From Nonomuraea harbinensis (lineage in GTDB: Bacteria; Actinomycetota; Actinomycetes; Streptosporangiales; Streptosporangiaceae), in contig NZ_JAHKRN010000051.1 in assembly GCF_019396385.1 (NCBI RefSeq), forward strand, positions 1-63,396: a DNA stretch of 63,396 bases, read 5' to 3'. The notes under the pieces are model-generated. The model had not been told where the DNA came from. It saw only the letters and a list, made by a program, of their open reading frames with translations, and did no database searches. The position numbers and the translations under genes are program-made. Below, piece by piece: positions 43,664 to 51,426 of the stretch (position 1 is the stretch's first letter; each line of letters begins with the position of its first letter).

Positions 43664-44338
43664 TCAGCCCTCGGTGAGCGCGATGAGGATGTGCTCCATG
43701 CACGCGTGTCCGGCGCGCTCGGCGGCGGACGCGTCGCCGGCGGCGATGGCGCGGGCGATCGCGTCGTGCGGGATGTAGGTCTTGTTGAGCGACGTGCCGG
43801 CCGCGGTGATGCTGGCCCGCAGCGCCGCGGAGAAGTCTTCGTACAGGTCGATGAGCACCCGGTTGTGCGTGGCGTAGGCGACGGCCATGTGGAAGGCCAG
43901 GTCGGTCTCCACGAACCGGGCGGGGTCGTCCTGCTCCCAGGCATGGTCGCGCTCGGCCAGCGCCGCCTCGATGAGCGCGATGTCCTCGTCGGTGCGGCGG
44001 GTGGCGGCCAGCCGGGCGGCCTCGACCTCCAGCGCGCGGCGGACCTCGAAGATCTCCAGCTGCTCGGCCTGACGCAGGCGCCTGAGCATGGCCCCCGAGA
44101 GCTCGCTGGTGGCGCGCACGTAGGTGCCGTCGCCCTGGCGGCACTCCAGCAGGCCGGCATGGGTGAGCGCGCGCACGGCCTCCCGAACGGTGTTGCGCCC
44201 GACACCGAGCTGCTCGGCGAGCACGGTCTCCGTCGGGATCTTGCCGTTCATCTGCCACGACCCTGTGGTGATCTGCTCCTTGAGCTGATCGATCACCTGG
44301 TCGACGAGCGAAGCCCGCTGCGCCGTACGCAGACTCAC
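43664..44338 (-). CDS. GntR/FadR family transcriptional regulator
   Basis: 224 residues. The winged helix is KIPTETVLAEQLGVGRNTVREAVRALTHAGLLECRQGDGTYV, and the FCD effector domain has EVRRALEVEAARLAA and FHMAVAYATHNRVL with likely metal-binding His residues. No catabolic genes are adjacent on its strand, so the target is unknown. A short palindrome AGTCA-A-TGACT (44374-44384) lies upstream of its start. Confidence 0.9.
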   Translation of the reverse strand: MSLRTAQRASLVDQVIDQLKEQITTGSWQMNGKIPTETVLAEQLGVGRNTVREAVRALTHAGLLECRQGDGTYVRATSELSGAMLRRLRQAEQLEIFEVRRALEVEAARLAATRRTDEDIALIEAALAERDHAWEQDDPARFVETDLAFHMAVAYATHNRVLIDLYEDFSAALRASITAAGTSLNKTYIPHDAIARAIAAGDASAAERAGHACMEHILIALTEG

Positions 44339-44373
44339 AGTCCGCCTCCTCTGGGGAAACCAATCATCCTATG

Positions 44374-44384
44374 AGTCAATGACT
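44374..44384. promoter_or_regulatory. Candidate GntR operator
   Basis: AGTCA-A-TGACT, a perfect 5-bp-arm palindrome, 36 bases upstream of the gntR ATG. Short, so chance is possible. Confidence 0.3.
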
Positions 44385-44398
44385 GGAACCCCAGTGTA

Positions 44399-44428
44399 TT
44401 CCAGACCCGGGAATGCCCGAGTCTGGAA
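44399..44428 (-). terminator. Hairpin after the XRE-TPR gene
   Basis: TTCCAGACCCGGG (44399-44411) and CCCGAGTCTGGAA (44416-44428): 13-base arms with one mismatch and a four-base loop, 13 bases beyond the stop of the minus-strand gene at 44442. No T run. It could instead act on the gntR promoter. Confidence 0.5.
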
Positions 44429-44441
44429 CCCCCCTCGGCGG

Positions 44442-45773
44442 TCAGCGGGCGATCGTCGTGTCGACGGTCAGCCCCGCCATCATCGAGCGCACCCCGGCGG
44501 CTTCCAGGGCCTTACGGTAGGCGGCCGTCTGTTCGGCCCGGTCGCCGACCTGGCCGAACAGGTCGCCCAGCTCACGCCAGCACCGGGCGGAGACCCGGTC
44601 GGCGCCGTACGGCTGGCGGCCTGCTCCGTCGAGGACGACGCGGGCGGCGGTGAGGTGGTCGGCCGGGTCGGCCTGGCGCCTGACGGCCACCGTGGCGCTC
44701 ACCAGGTGTGCCTCGGCCACGGCGCTGCCGCCGCCGAGCAGCCCCAGCGCCTCGGCGGCGAGCTCGGCCGCGCGGTCCGGATCGGCCGCGCGCAGCATGA
44801 CCCGGGCCAGCACGATGAGGGCCTCGCCCCGTTCGTGACCGAGGCCCGCCGACGCGAACGTGCGGGCGGCCGCGGCGGCGAACCGCTCCGCCTCGTCCGC
44901 CGGAGCCCACTCCAGCCGCGCCCAGTGCATGCCCAGGCGAGCCAGCTGAAGCGCGATCCGGCCGTCGCGACCTGCGCTGATGGCGTCGTCGGCCAGGCGC
45001 ACCGCCAGCGCGGAGTCCTCGCCCGCGGCCGCCTCGCCGCTCGCCCGCCAGAGAGCGCGAACCTCTCCGGAACGGTCCATAACATCAGACAAGCCAGCGA
45101 CGTCGAGCACCTTCTTGACGTAGACGAGCTCGGGGGAGTCGCCTTCGCGGCCGGCGTGCGCCACCAGCGCGCAGGCCAGGTCGACGGCGAGCTCGCCCTG
45201 CACGATCGACATCCGCTCGGCCTGCTCCAGCGCCTTCGACGCCAGGTCGCGGGCCCGCAGCCGGTCGCCGGCCCGCTGGTAGCAGCGGCTGAGCGCGACC
45301 GTGATCGGCAGGTCGGCCAGCCGCTCAGGGTGGGCCGAGGCCTCCCTGCGCAGCCGCTCGAAGGCCTCGACGGCCTGCCCGAGCCTGCCCTGGGCCTCCA
45401 GCGCGCGAGCCCTGCCGAAGCGGGCCTGCGCCGTCAGCATGGCGTTCTCCTCGTCGGCGGCCTTGACGATCTCCGTGAATCGGTCGGCCGCTACGGCGGG
45501 ATCACCGTGGTGAAGCTCCAGCTCCGCATGACGCAGGCCGAGCTCGGTGTCGATGCGCTGGCGGGGCTCTATGCCATGGAGGAGGAACTCGGTGGTGCAG
45601 CCGAGTCTCTCGGCCAGAAGCCGGGCGACGACGGGAGTCGGCGTGCGCTTGCCCGACTCAATGAGCGAGACGTAACTGTCCGACAGGTCGGGTCCGGCCA
45701 GCTGGGCCTGCGACATCCGCCTGTTAAGCCGCAATCCTCGGACGCGGTCACCGATGGTTCCCTGACTCGGCAT
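44442..45773 (-). CDS. XRE-type helix-turn-helix regulator with TPR-like repeats
   Basis: 443 residues from ATG 45773. The N-terminal HTH is GDRVRGLRLNRRMSQAQLAGPDLSDSYVSLIESGKRTPT. The remaining 370 residues are helical hairpins rich in Ala/Leu/Arg resembling tetratricopeptide repeats, for example AQARFGRARALEAQGRLGQAVEAFERL. This layout is common in actinomycete regulators of development and of peptide sensing. Ligand and targets are unknown. Two small palindromes lie upstream. Confidence 0.85.
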   Translation of the reverse strand: MPSQGTIGDRVRGLRLNRRMSQAQLAGPDLSDSYVSLIESGKRTPTPVVARLLAERLGCTTEFLLHGIEPRQRIDTELGLRHAELELHHGDPAVAADRFTEIVKAADEENAMLTAQARFGRARALEAQGRLGQAVEAFERLRREASAHPERLADLPITVALSRCYQRAGDRLRARDLASKALEQAERMSIVQGELAVDLACALVAHAGREGDSPELVYVKKVLDVAGLSDVMDRSGEVRALWRASGEAAAGEDSALAVRLADDAISAGRDGRIALQLARLGMHWARLEWAPADEAERFAAAAARTFASAGLGHERGEALIVLARVMLRAADPDRAAELAAEALGLLGGGSAVAEAHLVSATVAVRRQADPADHLTAARVVLDGAGRQPYGADRVSARCWRELGDLFGQVGDRAEQTAAYRKALEAAGVRSMMAGLTVDTTIAR

Positions 45774-45807
45774 CTCATCTCTCAAGGCGGGGAAGGGTCA
45801 ACACCCC

Positions 45808-45844
45808 GCAATGATTGCATGAAGTAGCCGAATGGGGTATACCC
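45808..45844. promoter_or_regulatory. Two palindromes upstream of the XRE-TPR gene
   Basis: GCAAT-G-ATTGC at 45808-45818 and GGGTATACCC at 45835-45844, both perfect, within 75 bases of the start. Candidate operators for autoregulation. Confidence 0.3.
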
Positions 45845-45869
45845 GCGTGAAGAATTCTCTACCTGGAGA

Positions 45870-46403
45870 TTAATCGTCTCCGTCGTCCTTGCCCGGGAAA
45901 AGCATCGAGCAGACCTCCAGGTACAGGGTCTCCGGATACGGAATGTACTCCACGGTGGAGAGTGCCTGGTCCTGGCCGGCGGACTCCAGGATGAACTCAC
46001 CGTAGCCGAGCATGCGCCCCAGCAGAGACCGCTGGAAGCTCATGTCGGTGACCTTTCCCAGCGGCATCATCGCGACCTTGCGCGTGATCAGCCCGGTGGT
46101 CAAGAGCATCCGTTTGGAAGTCACGACGAAGTAGTCAACCGACCACTCAGCCACCTTCCAGACAAAACGGATCAACAGCAGCAGCCACAGCCACCAGACG
46201 ACCACCAGGGCCGTGCCGGCGCTGCCCTCGCCGCTGAAGAACCGGCTGAGGAGTCCGGCGACGATCAGGCCCCCGAAGACCTCGGCGACGGGGCGGAGCA
46301 GCACGGCGGGGTGGCGCCGCACCATGATGACTTGTTGCTCGTGGGGGAGAAGGTAGCGGTTGACCGACGACGGAGCAGAGTCCCCGTGGGTCACAAGTCT
46401 CAT
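45870..46403 (-). CDS. PH domain-containing membrane protein (YdbS-like, bPH2)
   Basis: 177 residues. RYLLPHEQQVIMVRRHPAVLLRP opens the protein, two membrane helices follow (VFGGLIVAGLLSRFF and LVVVWWLWLLLLIRFVW), then a PH-like beta domain (YFVVTSKRMLLTTGLITRKVAMMPLGKVTDM). Its start overlaps the stop of a 52-residue upstream gene (ATGA), so the two are coupled. Function unknown; a membrane-associated scaffold is likely. Confidence 0.88.
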   Translation of the reverse strand: MRLVTHGDSAPSSVNRYLLPHEQQVIMVRRHPAVLLRPVAEVFGGLIVAGLLSRFFSGEGSAGTALVVVWWLWLLLLIRFVWKVAEWSVDYFVVTSKRMLLTTGLITRKVAMMPLGKVTDMSFQRSLLGRMLGYGEFILESAGQDQALSTVEYIPYPETLYLEVCSMLFPGKDDGDD

Positions 46404-46558
46404 GCGAGGTTGTTCACGAATTGGGCCAGCGAATCGGCCGCGGTGAACACGGTGTCGAACGCCCCTCTGACCGCGTCAGCGGCGTCAGCGGGCCGTGCGA
46501 ACAGGTAGTAGGCGACAAAACCGATGCCGCCGTATGTGAGGACCTTTTTGACCTGCAC
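46400..46558 (-). CDS. 52-residue membrane protein coupled to the PH-domain gene
   Basis: GTG at 46558 with GGAGG five bases upstream; stop TGA overlaps the PH gene ATG. Product begins MQVKKVLTYGGIGFVAYYLF, a single membrane helix, then an amphipathic stretch (ADAADAVRGAFDTVFTAADS). Correct spacing and overlap make it a convincing gene despite its size. Family not recognised. Confidence 0.75.
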   Translation of the reverse strand: MQVKKVLTYGGIGFVAYYLFARPADAADAVRGAFDTVFTAADSLAQFVNNLA

Positions 46559-46607
46559 TGTCGCCTCCGAACCGACTTACCCACTCCACCCGTCTCATAC
46601 ATTACCC

Positions 46608-46623
46608 ACCCCCATGCGGGGGT
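46608..46623 (-). terminator. Short GC hairpin after the 89-residue gene
   Basis: ACCCCC and GGGGGT arms around a four-base loop, 33 bases beyond the stop of the minus-strand gene ending at 46656. Weak, no T run. Confidence 0.35.
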
Positions 46624-46655
46624 AAAGGTGACTCGACGGTTTGGTTCCGATCTTG

Positions 46656-46925
46656 TTAGCCACGGTCGCTGGCCACGAGGGCGAGCACGTGGAGATGCTT
46701 GCGAGCGATCCGCTCCACAAGGTTGGGGTGGGCGAACCCGGTGACCTCCAGCGCGCCGTAATGTGCCGCCTCGACACATCTCGTCACGGTGGCCGCGGAG
46801 TGGACGCCGGCGAACTCGTCGCACAGCGCCGCCTCGACCTCCGCGTACGGGCTCGGCTCCGACTCGGTGTGACCGTTCACGAGCACACTCCGGAGCTCGG
46901 ACAAACGCACATGGTGATCCCCCAC
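46656..46925 (-). CDS. Small helical protein, three-helix-bundle dimerisation type
   Basis: 89 residues from GTG 46925 (other in-frame starts exist). Helical, with LCDEFAGVHSAATVTRCVEAAHYGALEV and ERIARKHLHVLALV, resembling the small three-helix-bundle dimerisation-domain proteins common in actinobacteria. Function unknown. It stands alone between the PH-domain pair and upp. Confidence 0.65.
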   Translation of the reverse strand: MGDHHVRLSELRSVLVNGHTESEPSPYAEVEAALCDEFAGVHSAATVTRCVEAAHYGALEVTGFAHPNLVERIARKHLHVLALVASDRG

Positions 46926-47010
46926 ACCCCAGTGTCTTTCATGGCTCTACGTACCCATGCAATCACAGTATGTAACGAAGTGGCCACCCTGGGTGGGGGA
47001 TTGGCGCAGG

Positions 47011-47649
47011 TCAGACCACGCCGTAGAGCCTGTCGCCGGCGTCGCCGAGACCCGGCACGATGTAGCCGTACTCGTTGAGCCGCTCGTCCAGCGCCGCGGT
47101 GACGACCCGGATCGGCTTGCCGGAGTTGGCGAACACCTTGTCCATGTAGGCCAGGCCCTCCGGGGCGGCCAGCAGGCAGATGGCCGTCACGTCCACCGCG
47201 CCCCGGTCGAACAGGAACTTGATCGCCGCCGCGAGCGTGCCGCCCGTGGCCAGCATCGGGTCGACCACGTAGCACTGCCGGCCCGACAGGTCGTCAGGGA
47301 GCCGGGTGGCGTACGTCTCCGCCTGGAGCGTCTCCTCGTCGCGGATCATGCCGAGGAAGCCGACCTCGGCGGTGGGCAGCAGCCGGGTCATGCCGTCGAG
47401 CATGCCCAGCCCGGCCCGCAGGATCGGGACCACCAGCGGGTGGGGCTTGGCCATCCGCAGGCCGCGCGCGGGGGACACGGGGGTCTGCACCGTCACCTCG
47501 GTCACGCGCACGTCGCGGGTCGCCTCGTACGCCAGCAACGTCACCAGCTCGTCCGCCAGCCTGCGGAAGGTGGGGGAGTCGGTGCGGACATCGCGCAGCG
47601 CGGTGAGCTTGTGGGCCACGAGCGGATGATCGACGACGAGGGTTTCCAT
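47011..47649 (-). CDS. upp: Uracil phosphoribosyltransferase
   Basis: 212 residues from ATG 47649, the usual family start (METLVVDHPLVAHKLTALRD); a longer frame upstream is rejected. The PRPP loop is VDPMLATGGTLAAAIKFL and the uracil-binding end is EYGYIVPGLGDAGDRLYG. It salvages uracil to UMP. It is divergent from the TadA-associated genes, an order seen widely in actinobacteria. Confidence 0.95.
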   Translation of the reverse strand: METLVVDHPLVAHKLTALRDVRTDSPTFRRLADELVTLLAYEATRDVRVTEVTVQTPVSPARGLRMAKPHPLVVPILRAGLGMLDGMTRLLPTAEVGFLGMIRDEETLQAETYATRLPDDLSGRQCYVVDPMLATGGTLAAAIKFLFDRGAVDVTAICLLAAPEGLAYMDKVFANSGKPIRVVTAALDERLNEYGYIVPGLGDAGDRLYGVV

Positions 47650-47802
47650 AAGGGACAACGCTATCTTGTGTGTTACGTACCGGCACGTCCCGGTCTTGGT
47701 TTTGATCACAATTTGGTCGGAGCGGCCCACGACGGGCAGCCTGGTCTGGAACGATTGGAAACCTGTGAAGACTCTGGTGTCAGGGTCGGGTGGGGGATCG
47801 CG

Positions 47803-48312
47803 ATGACAGACGAAGAGGCACTCGATTTCGCCATCGTGGTCTATCGAGAGGACGAGCGCTGGGACGCCGAGCTGCTCCCCGTGGCGCTCACGTCCGATCT
47901 GCAGGGGCTCGTCAAGGCGCTCCGCCAGCAGCCGAGCGAGAGCGGCACGATTGGCCTCGTGGCCGTGGGGGATGAGTTCTTCGTGGCACTGCGGGTCCTG
48001 GGTGAGCGGGTCGATGTCTTCCTTTCCGACATCGCCGCCTCGTGGGACTTCCCGCTGGCTACGCAGGTGCTCGACTACCTCGACGTGCCGGTGCCCGACG
48101 AGCAGGAGCTCGACGAGATCCTCCAGGACGAGGACACCGCGCTTCCGGCCGGCGACCTGTCGATCTTCGCGGACCTCGGGCTGGACGAGATGGAGCTCGG
48201 CATCCTCTCCGGCGACGTCGACCTGCTGCCGGACGAGGTCCTGTCCAGCATCGCGGCGCGGCTCGGGTTCTCCGAGCCGTTCGAGCGTGCCATCGAATCG
48301 GTCTTCGACTGA
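47803..48312 (+). CDS. tRNA adenosine deaminase-associated protein, copy 1
   Basis: 169 residues from ATG 47803. An acidic protein (EALDFAIVVYREDERWDAELLP, then LLPDEVLSSIAARLGFSEPFERA) of the family that regularly precedes tadA in actinobacteria. Its paralogue follows after a 14-bp gap. The role is unknown; a partner of TadA has been presumed from gene order. Confidence 0.85.
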   Translation: MTDEEALDFAIVVYREDERWDAELLPVALTSDLQGLVKALRQQPSESGTIGLVAVGDEFFVALRVLGERVDVFLSDIAASWDFPLATQVLDYLDVPVPDEQELDEILQDEDTALPAGDLSIFADLGLDEMELGILSGDVDLLPDEVLSSIAARLGFSEPFERAIESVFD

Positions 48313-48326
48313 CCCCTGGAGCGCAC

Positions 48327-48803
48327 ATGGCGGCGAACACCTTCTCTGCGGCCTTCGTCAGGACCTCCGACGGCTGGAGCGGCGCCGAGGTCGACCTGTC
48401 CGCCACCGAGATCGTCGACGACTTCGGCGACGCCGTGACGGAGGCGCTCGGGCTGGTCGGCGACGAGCTGGCCCTGCTCTGCGTCGAGGTCGAGGACGAA
48501 TGGTTCGCGATCGTGCGCTACCGCGGGGACGACGAGCCCCGGGTGTTCCTCTCCGACGCTCACGCGATCATGTCCGACCACCTGGGTGAGCTGTTCGCCG
48601 AGTTCGCCGGCGTGGCGCCCGACAAGGAGGGCAACGAGCTGGGGGTGCGCCCGGCCGGCGACTTCGAGCTGCTGAGCGACCTCGGCATCAGCTCCGAGGA
48701 GCTGCTCGAACTCAGCATGGAAGAGAACATGCTCCCGGCCGACATCGTCTCGGTGCTGGCCGAGCGGCTGTCGTTCGCCGACGAGCTCGACCGCCTGCGG
48801 TGA
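48327..48803 (+). CDS. tRNA adenosine deaminase-associated protein, copy 2
   Basis: 158 residues. Same layout as copy 1: an N-terminal beta part (FSAAFVRTSDGWSGAEVDLS), a middle with EDEWFAIVRYRGDDEPRVFLSD, and a C-terminus ILPAD-like (NMLPADIVSVLAERLSFADEL). Strongly acidic. Its TGA overlaps the tadA GTG, so it is translationally coupled to tadA. Confidence 0.85.
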   Translation: MAANTFSAAFVRTSDGWSGAEVDLSATEIVDDFGDAVTEALGLVGDELALLCVEVEDEWFAIVRYRGDDEPRVFLSDAHAIMSDHLGELFAEFAGVAPDKEGNELGVRPAGDFELLSDLGISSEELLELSMEENMLPADIVSVLAERLSFADELDRLR

Positions 48804-49255
48804 CCTGGACCGCCGCGATGCGGCAGGCGCTCGCCGAGGCGGCCGCCGCCGGCGAGCGCGGCGAGGTGCCCGTCGGCGCGGTGGTGCTCGGCCCTTCGGG
48901 CGAGGTCCTCGCCGCCGCGGGCAACGACCGCGAGTCCGCCGCCGACCCCACCGGCCACGCGGAGGTCCTCGCGCTCCGCGCCGCCGCCCGCCGCAGGGGC
49001 GCCTGGCGGCTCGACGGCTGCACGCTCGTCGTCACGCTGGAGCCCTGCACGATGTGCGCGGGAGCCGCCGTCCTGGCGCGCGTCGACAGGATCGTGTACG
49101 GAGCCGTCGACGAGAAGGGCGGGGCCGTGGGCTCGCTCTGGGACGTCGTCCGCGACCGCAGGCTCAACCACCGGCCCGAGGTCGTCATGGGCGTGCTGGC
49201 CGAGGAGGCCGCGGCCGTCCTCAAGAAGTTCTTCGGCACTCGCCGGATCCGGTAA
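48800..49255 (+). CDS. tadA: tRNA-specific adenosine deaminase
   Basis: 151 residues, GTG start. The zinc sites are HAE (in TGHAEVLAL) and PCTMC (in LEPCTMCAGAAV), with EVPVGAVVL at the start. It converts the wobble adenosine of tRNA-Arg(ACG) to inosine. It ends 10 bases before tRNA-Ser(CGA). Confidence 0.95.
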   Translation: MTWTAAMRQALAEAAAAGERGEVPVGAVVLGPSGEVLAAAGNDRESAADPTGHAEVLALRAAARRRGAWRLDGCTLVVTLEPCTMCAGAAVLARVDRIVYGAVDEKGGAVGSLWDVVRDRRLNHRPEVVMGVLAEEAAAVLKKFFGTRRIR

Positions 49256-49265
49256 GCTCATCGGC

Positions 49266-49355
49266 GGTGGTGTCGCCTAGTGGCCGAGGGCGCACGCCTC
49301 GAAAGCGTGTGATGGGGCAACTCATCCGTGGGTTCAAATCCCACCACCACCGCCA
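49266..49355 (+). tRNA. tRNA-Ser (anticodon CGA)
   Basis: Acceptor arms GGTGGTG and CACCACC pair perfectly, followed by G and an encoded CCA. The anticodon loop CTCGAAA sits between CACGC and GCGTG. The long variable arm and the T arm GTGGG-TTCAAAT-CCCAC confirm a class II serine tRNA reading UCG. Confidence 0.97.
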
Positions 49356-49357
49356 CC

Positions 49358-49397
49358 CGAAGGGGCCTCCGCGTCGAGCGGGGGCCCCTTCGCCTTT
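49358..49397 (+). terminator. Terminator of tRNA-Ser(CGA)
   Basis: CGAAGGGGCC (49358-49367) pairs with GGCCCCTTCG (49383-49392), followed by CCTTTC, directly after the tRNA. Confidence 0.75.
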
Positions 49398-49454
49398 CAG
49401 GCCGCGCGAAATGACCGGGCCGCCGCGGCCCGGAAGAAAAGAGCGCGCTTTCCC

Positions 49455-49751
49455 CTAGCTGTGAAGTTCGAGAACCCTGGCGTGCAGGATGGACCGCTGG
49501 TGCAGGGCCGCGCGCAACGCCCGGTGCAGGCCGTCTTCCAGATAGAGCTCGCCCTGCCACTGCACGACGTGCGGAAAGAGATCACCGTAGAACGTGGAAT
49601 CGGCGGCGAGCAGCGAGTGCAGGTCGAGCATGGCCTTGGTGGTGATCAGCGAATCGAGCCGGACCTGCCGCGGTGGTATCTGGGCCCAATCGCGGTTGGA
49701 CAATCCGTGTTCGGGATAAGGGCGTCCGTCGCCGACCATCTTGAAGATCAC
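49455..49751 (-). CDS. Conserved actinobacterial protein, often labelled VapB-like
   Basis: 98 residues from GTG 49751. Conserved core: GDGRPYPEHGLSNRDWAQIPPRQVRLDSLITTKAMLDL and DSTFYGDLFPHVVQWQGELY. Relatives are often annotated as VapB-family antitoxins, but no toxin gene is adjacent, and the fold may instead be ParB-N-like. A strong -10 TAAAAT seven bases before the GTG marks a leaderless transcript, which fixes the start. Confidence 0.75.
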   Translation of the reverse strand: MIFKMVGDGRPYPEHGLSNRDWAQIPPRQVRLDSLITTKAMLDLHSLLAADSTFYGDLFPHVVQWQGELYLEDGLHRALRAALHQRSILHARVLELHS

Positions 49752-49758
49752 CCCCCCG

Positions 49759-49764
49759 ATTTTA
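49759..49764 (-). promoter_or_regulatory. -10 element of the VapB-like gene
   Basis: TAAAAT on the minus strand, seven bases upstream of GTG 49751. There is no ribosome-binding site between, only CGGGGGG. Confidence 0.55.
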
Positions 49765-49799
49765 GGCTGGATTTCGCACGCTCGTGTTCTCCGCACTCC

Positions 49800-50630
49800 T
49801 CACATCAGCTCGGCGCCCTCGCATCGGCCCGGATTTCCGGTGTCGTAACCGCGCTGGAACGCCGCCGTCCGCTGTTTCGAGCTGCCGTGGGTGAACGACT
49901 CGGGATCGACCCGGCCGCCGCTGCGCTGCTGGATCCGGTCGTCGCCGACCGCGGCCGCCGCGTCGAGCGCCTCGGCGATCTCGGCCGCGGTGAACTCGGC
50001 GGCGTAGAAGCCGCCCTCGTACGCCTTTTTCGCCCACACCCCGGCGTAGCAGTCGGCCTGCAGCTCGACGGCCACCGAGCTGCCGGAGTCGAGGGCGCCG
50101 AGCAGGTTCTGCACGTGGTGACCGTACTCGTGGGCGATCACGTACGCCTGCGCGAACGGGCCGCCCTTGGCCCCGAACCGGGTCTCCAGGTCGTCGAAGA
50201 AGGTCAGATCGAGATACACCCGCTGGTCGCCGGGGCAGTAGAACGGGCCGACGGAGGAGTCGGCGGCGCCGCAGGCGGTGCGCACGCCACCGGAGTACAG
50301 GACGGTCTTGGCCAGGCGGTACTCCGGGAGCTCGGTCTTCCAGTAGTCCTGGATGCTGTTGACCACGCCGACGACCTGGCACTTCCCGGCCTGGTCGGCG
50401 TCCTTGCCGGTGCGGCACTCCTCGGCCAGGTTGGCGGGCGGCTGCCCCTGACCGGGCTCGGTGTCCACGCCGCCCACATTGTTGAGCACGAAGACCAGGA
50501 CGAGCGCGATCAGGCTGACGATCCCGCCGCCGCCGACGACCATGCCGCCGGGGAACCGGCCGCCGCCGCCCCCGCCGCCGCGGTCCTCCACCTGTGAGGG
50601 GTCTAGATTGACGTCGTCCCTGAAGTCCAT
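49800..50630 (-). CDS. Neutral zinc metallopeptidase (YpfJ family)
   Basis: 276 residues from ATG 50630. A short cytoplasmic Gly/Arg-rich start, one membrane helix (GIVSLIALVLVFVLNNVGG), and an external domain with HEYGHH near residue 167, the zinc-binding HExxH type. FYCPGDQRVYLDLTFFDDLETRFGAKGGPFAQAYVIAHEYGHH-like order is the family hallmark (quoted here only in part: YCPGDQRVYLDLTFFD). Substrate unknown. Confidence 0.9.
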   Translation of the reverse strand: MDFRDDVNLDPSQVEDRGGGGGGGRFPGGMVVGGGGIVSLIALVLVFVLNNVGGVDTEPGQGQPPANLAEECRTGKDADQAGKCQVVGVVNSIQDYWKTELPEYRLAKTVLYSGGVRTACGAADSSVGPFYCPGDQRVYLDLTFFDDLETRFGAKGGPFAQAYVIAHEYGHHVQNLLGALDSGSSVAVELQADCYAGVWAKKAYEGGFYAAEFTAAEIAEALDAAAAVGDDRIQQRSGGRVDPESFTHGSSKQRTAAFQRGYDTGNPGRCEGAELM

Positions 50631-50703
50631 TGCCCGGTGTTCCTTCCGTGGGGGTGGATCACTGCTTCCCCCTGGGCAGATGGTCATCCCTATGTTGTTC
50701 CGT

Positions 50704-50709
50704 TAGTCT
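50704..50709 (+). promoter_or_regulatory. -10 element of the LysE gene
   Basis: TAGTCT, six bases before ATG 50716, no ribosome-binding site; probably leaderless. Confidence 0.4.
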
Positions 50710-50715
50710 TCCCCT

Positions 50716-51357
50716 ATGACGGGCGGAATAGTAGGGATTGCACTGGTCTCCCTGGGCATGGTCCTCACCCCGGGGCCGAACATGATCTACCTGGTCTCCC
50801 GGTCGATCACCCAGGGCCGGCGGGCGGGCCTCATCTCCCTGGTCGGCGTCTTCCTCGGGTTCAGCGTCTACCTGACCGCCACCTGTCTCGGCCTGACGGC
50901 GATCTTCGCGTACGTCCCCGCCGCCTACACCGCGCTCAAGCTGGCGGGCGCCGCCTACCTGCTCTACCTCGCCTGGAGCGCCATCAAGCCCGGCGGCACC
51001 TCCGCCTTCGAGCCCCGCGAGCTCCCCGTCGAGCCGGCCCGCCGGCTCTTCGCCATGGGCCTGTTCACCTGCCTGCTCAACCCCAAGATCGCCATTCTGT
51101 ACATGTCGCTGCTGCCGCAGTTCATCGACCCCTCGATGGGCCACATCATGCTGCAGAGCCTCGTGCTCGGCTCCGCCCAGATCGCCGTCGGCACGCTGGT
51201 GAACGGGCTCATCGTCATCTCGGCCGGCGGCCTGGCCGCCTTCCTCGCCCGCCGCCCGGTCTGGGTACGGGTCCAGCGCTACTTCATGGGCACCGTGCTC
51301 GGCGGCATGGCCGTCCATCTGGCGACCGACCGGTCCAGAGCCCTGACGACCGCCTAG
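50716..51357 (+). CDS. LysE/RhtB family amino-acid exporter
   Basis: 213 residues with six membrane helices. The signature SLGMVLTPGPNMIYLVSRSITQGRRAG is near residues 10-36, and GLFTCLLNPKIAILYMSLLPQF is in the middle. It exports amino acids or homoserine-lactone-like solutes. Single gene, divergent from the metallopeptidase. Confidence 0.92.
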   Translation: MTGGIVGIALVSLGMVLTPGPNMIYLVSRSITQGRRAGLISLVGVFLGFSVYLTATCLGLTAIFAYVPAAYTALKLAGAAYLLYLAWSAIKPGGTSAFEPRELPVEPARRLFAMGLFTCLLNPKIAILYMSLLPQFIDPSMGHIMLQSLVLGSAQIAVGTLVNGLIVISAGGLAAFLARRPVWVRVQRYFMGTVLGGMAVHLATDRSRALTTA

Positions 51358-51426
51358 CCGGATTCAGGGGAAGTCTCAGGGAGTCACCTGAGGTCCCCCG
51401 GCCCCTGACCCACGACACTTGAGCCC

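Noticed and set aside
46984..46996. CCACCC-T-GGGTGG hairpin after upp as terminator
   Set aside because: Short and without a T tract; left out as uncertain.
49455..49751. Toxin-antitoxin operon
   Set aside because: The VapB-like label is weak and there is no adjacent toxin gene.
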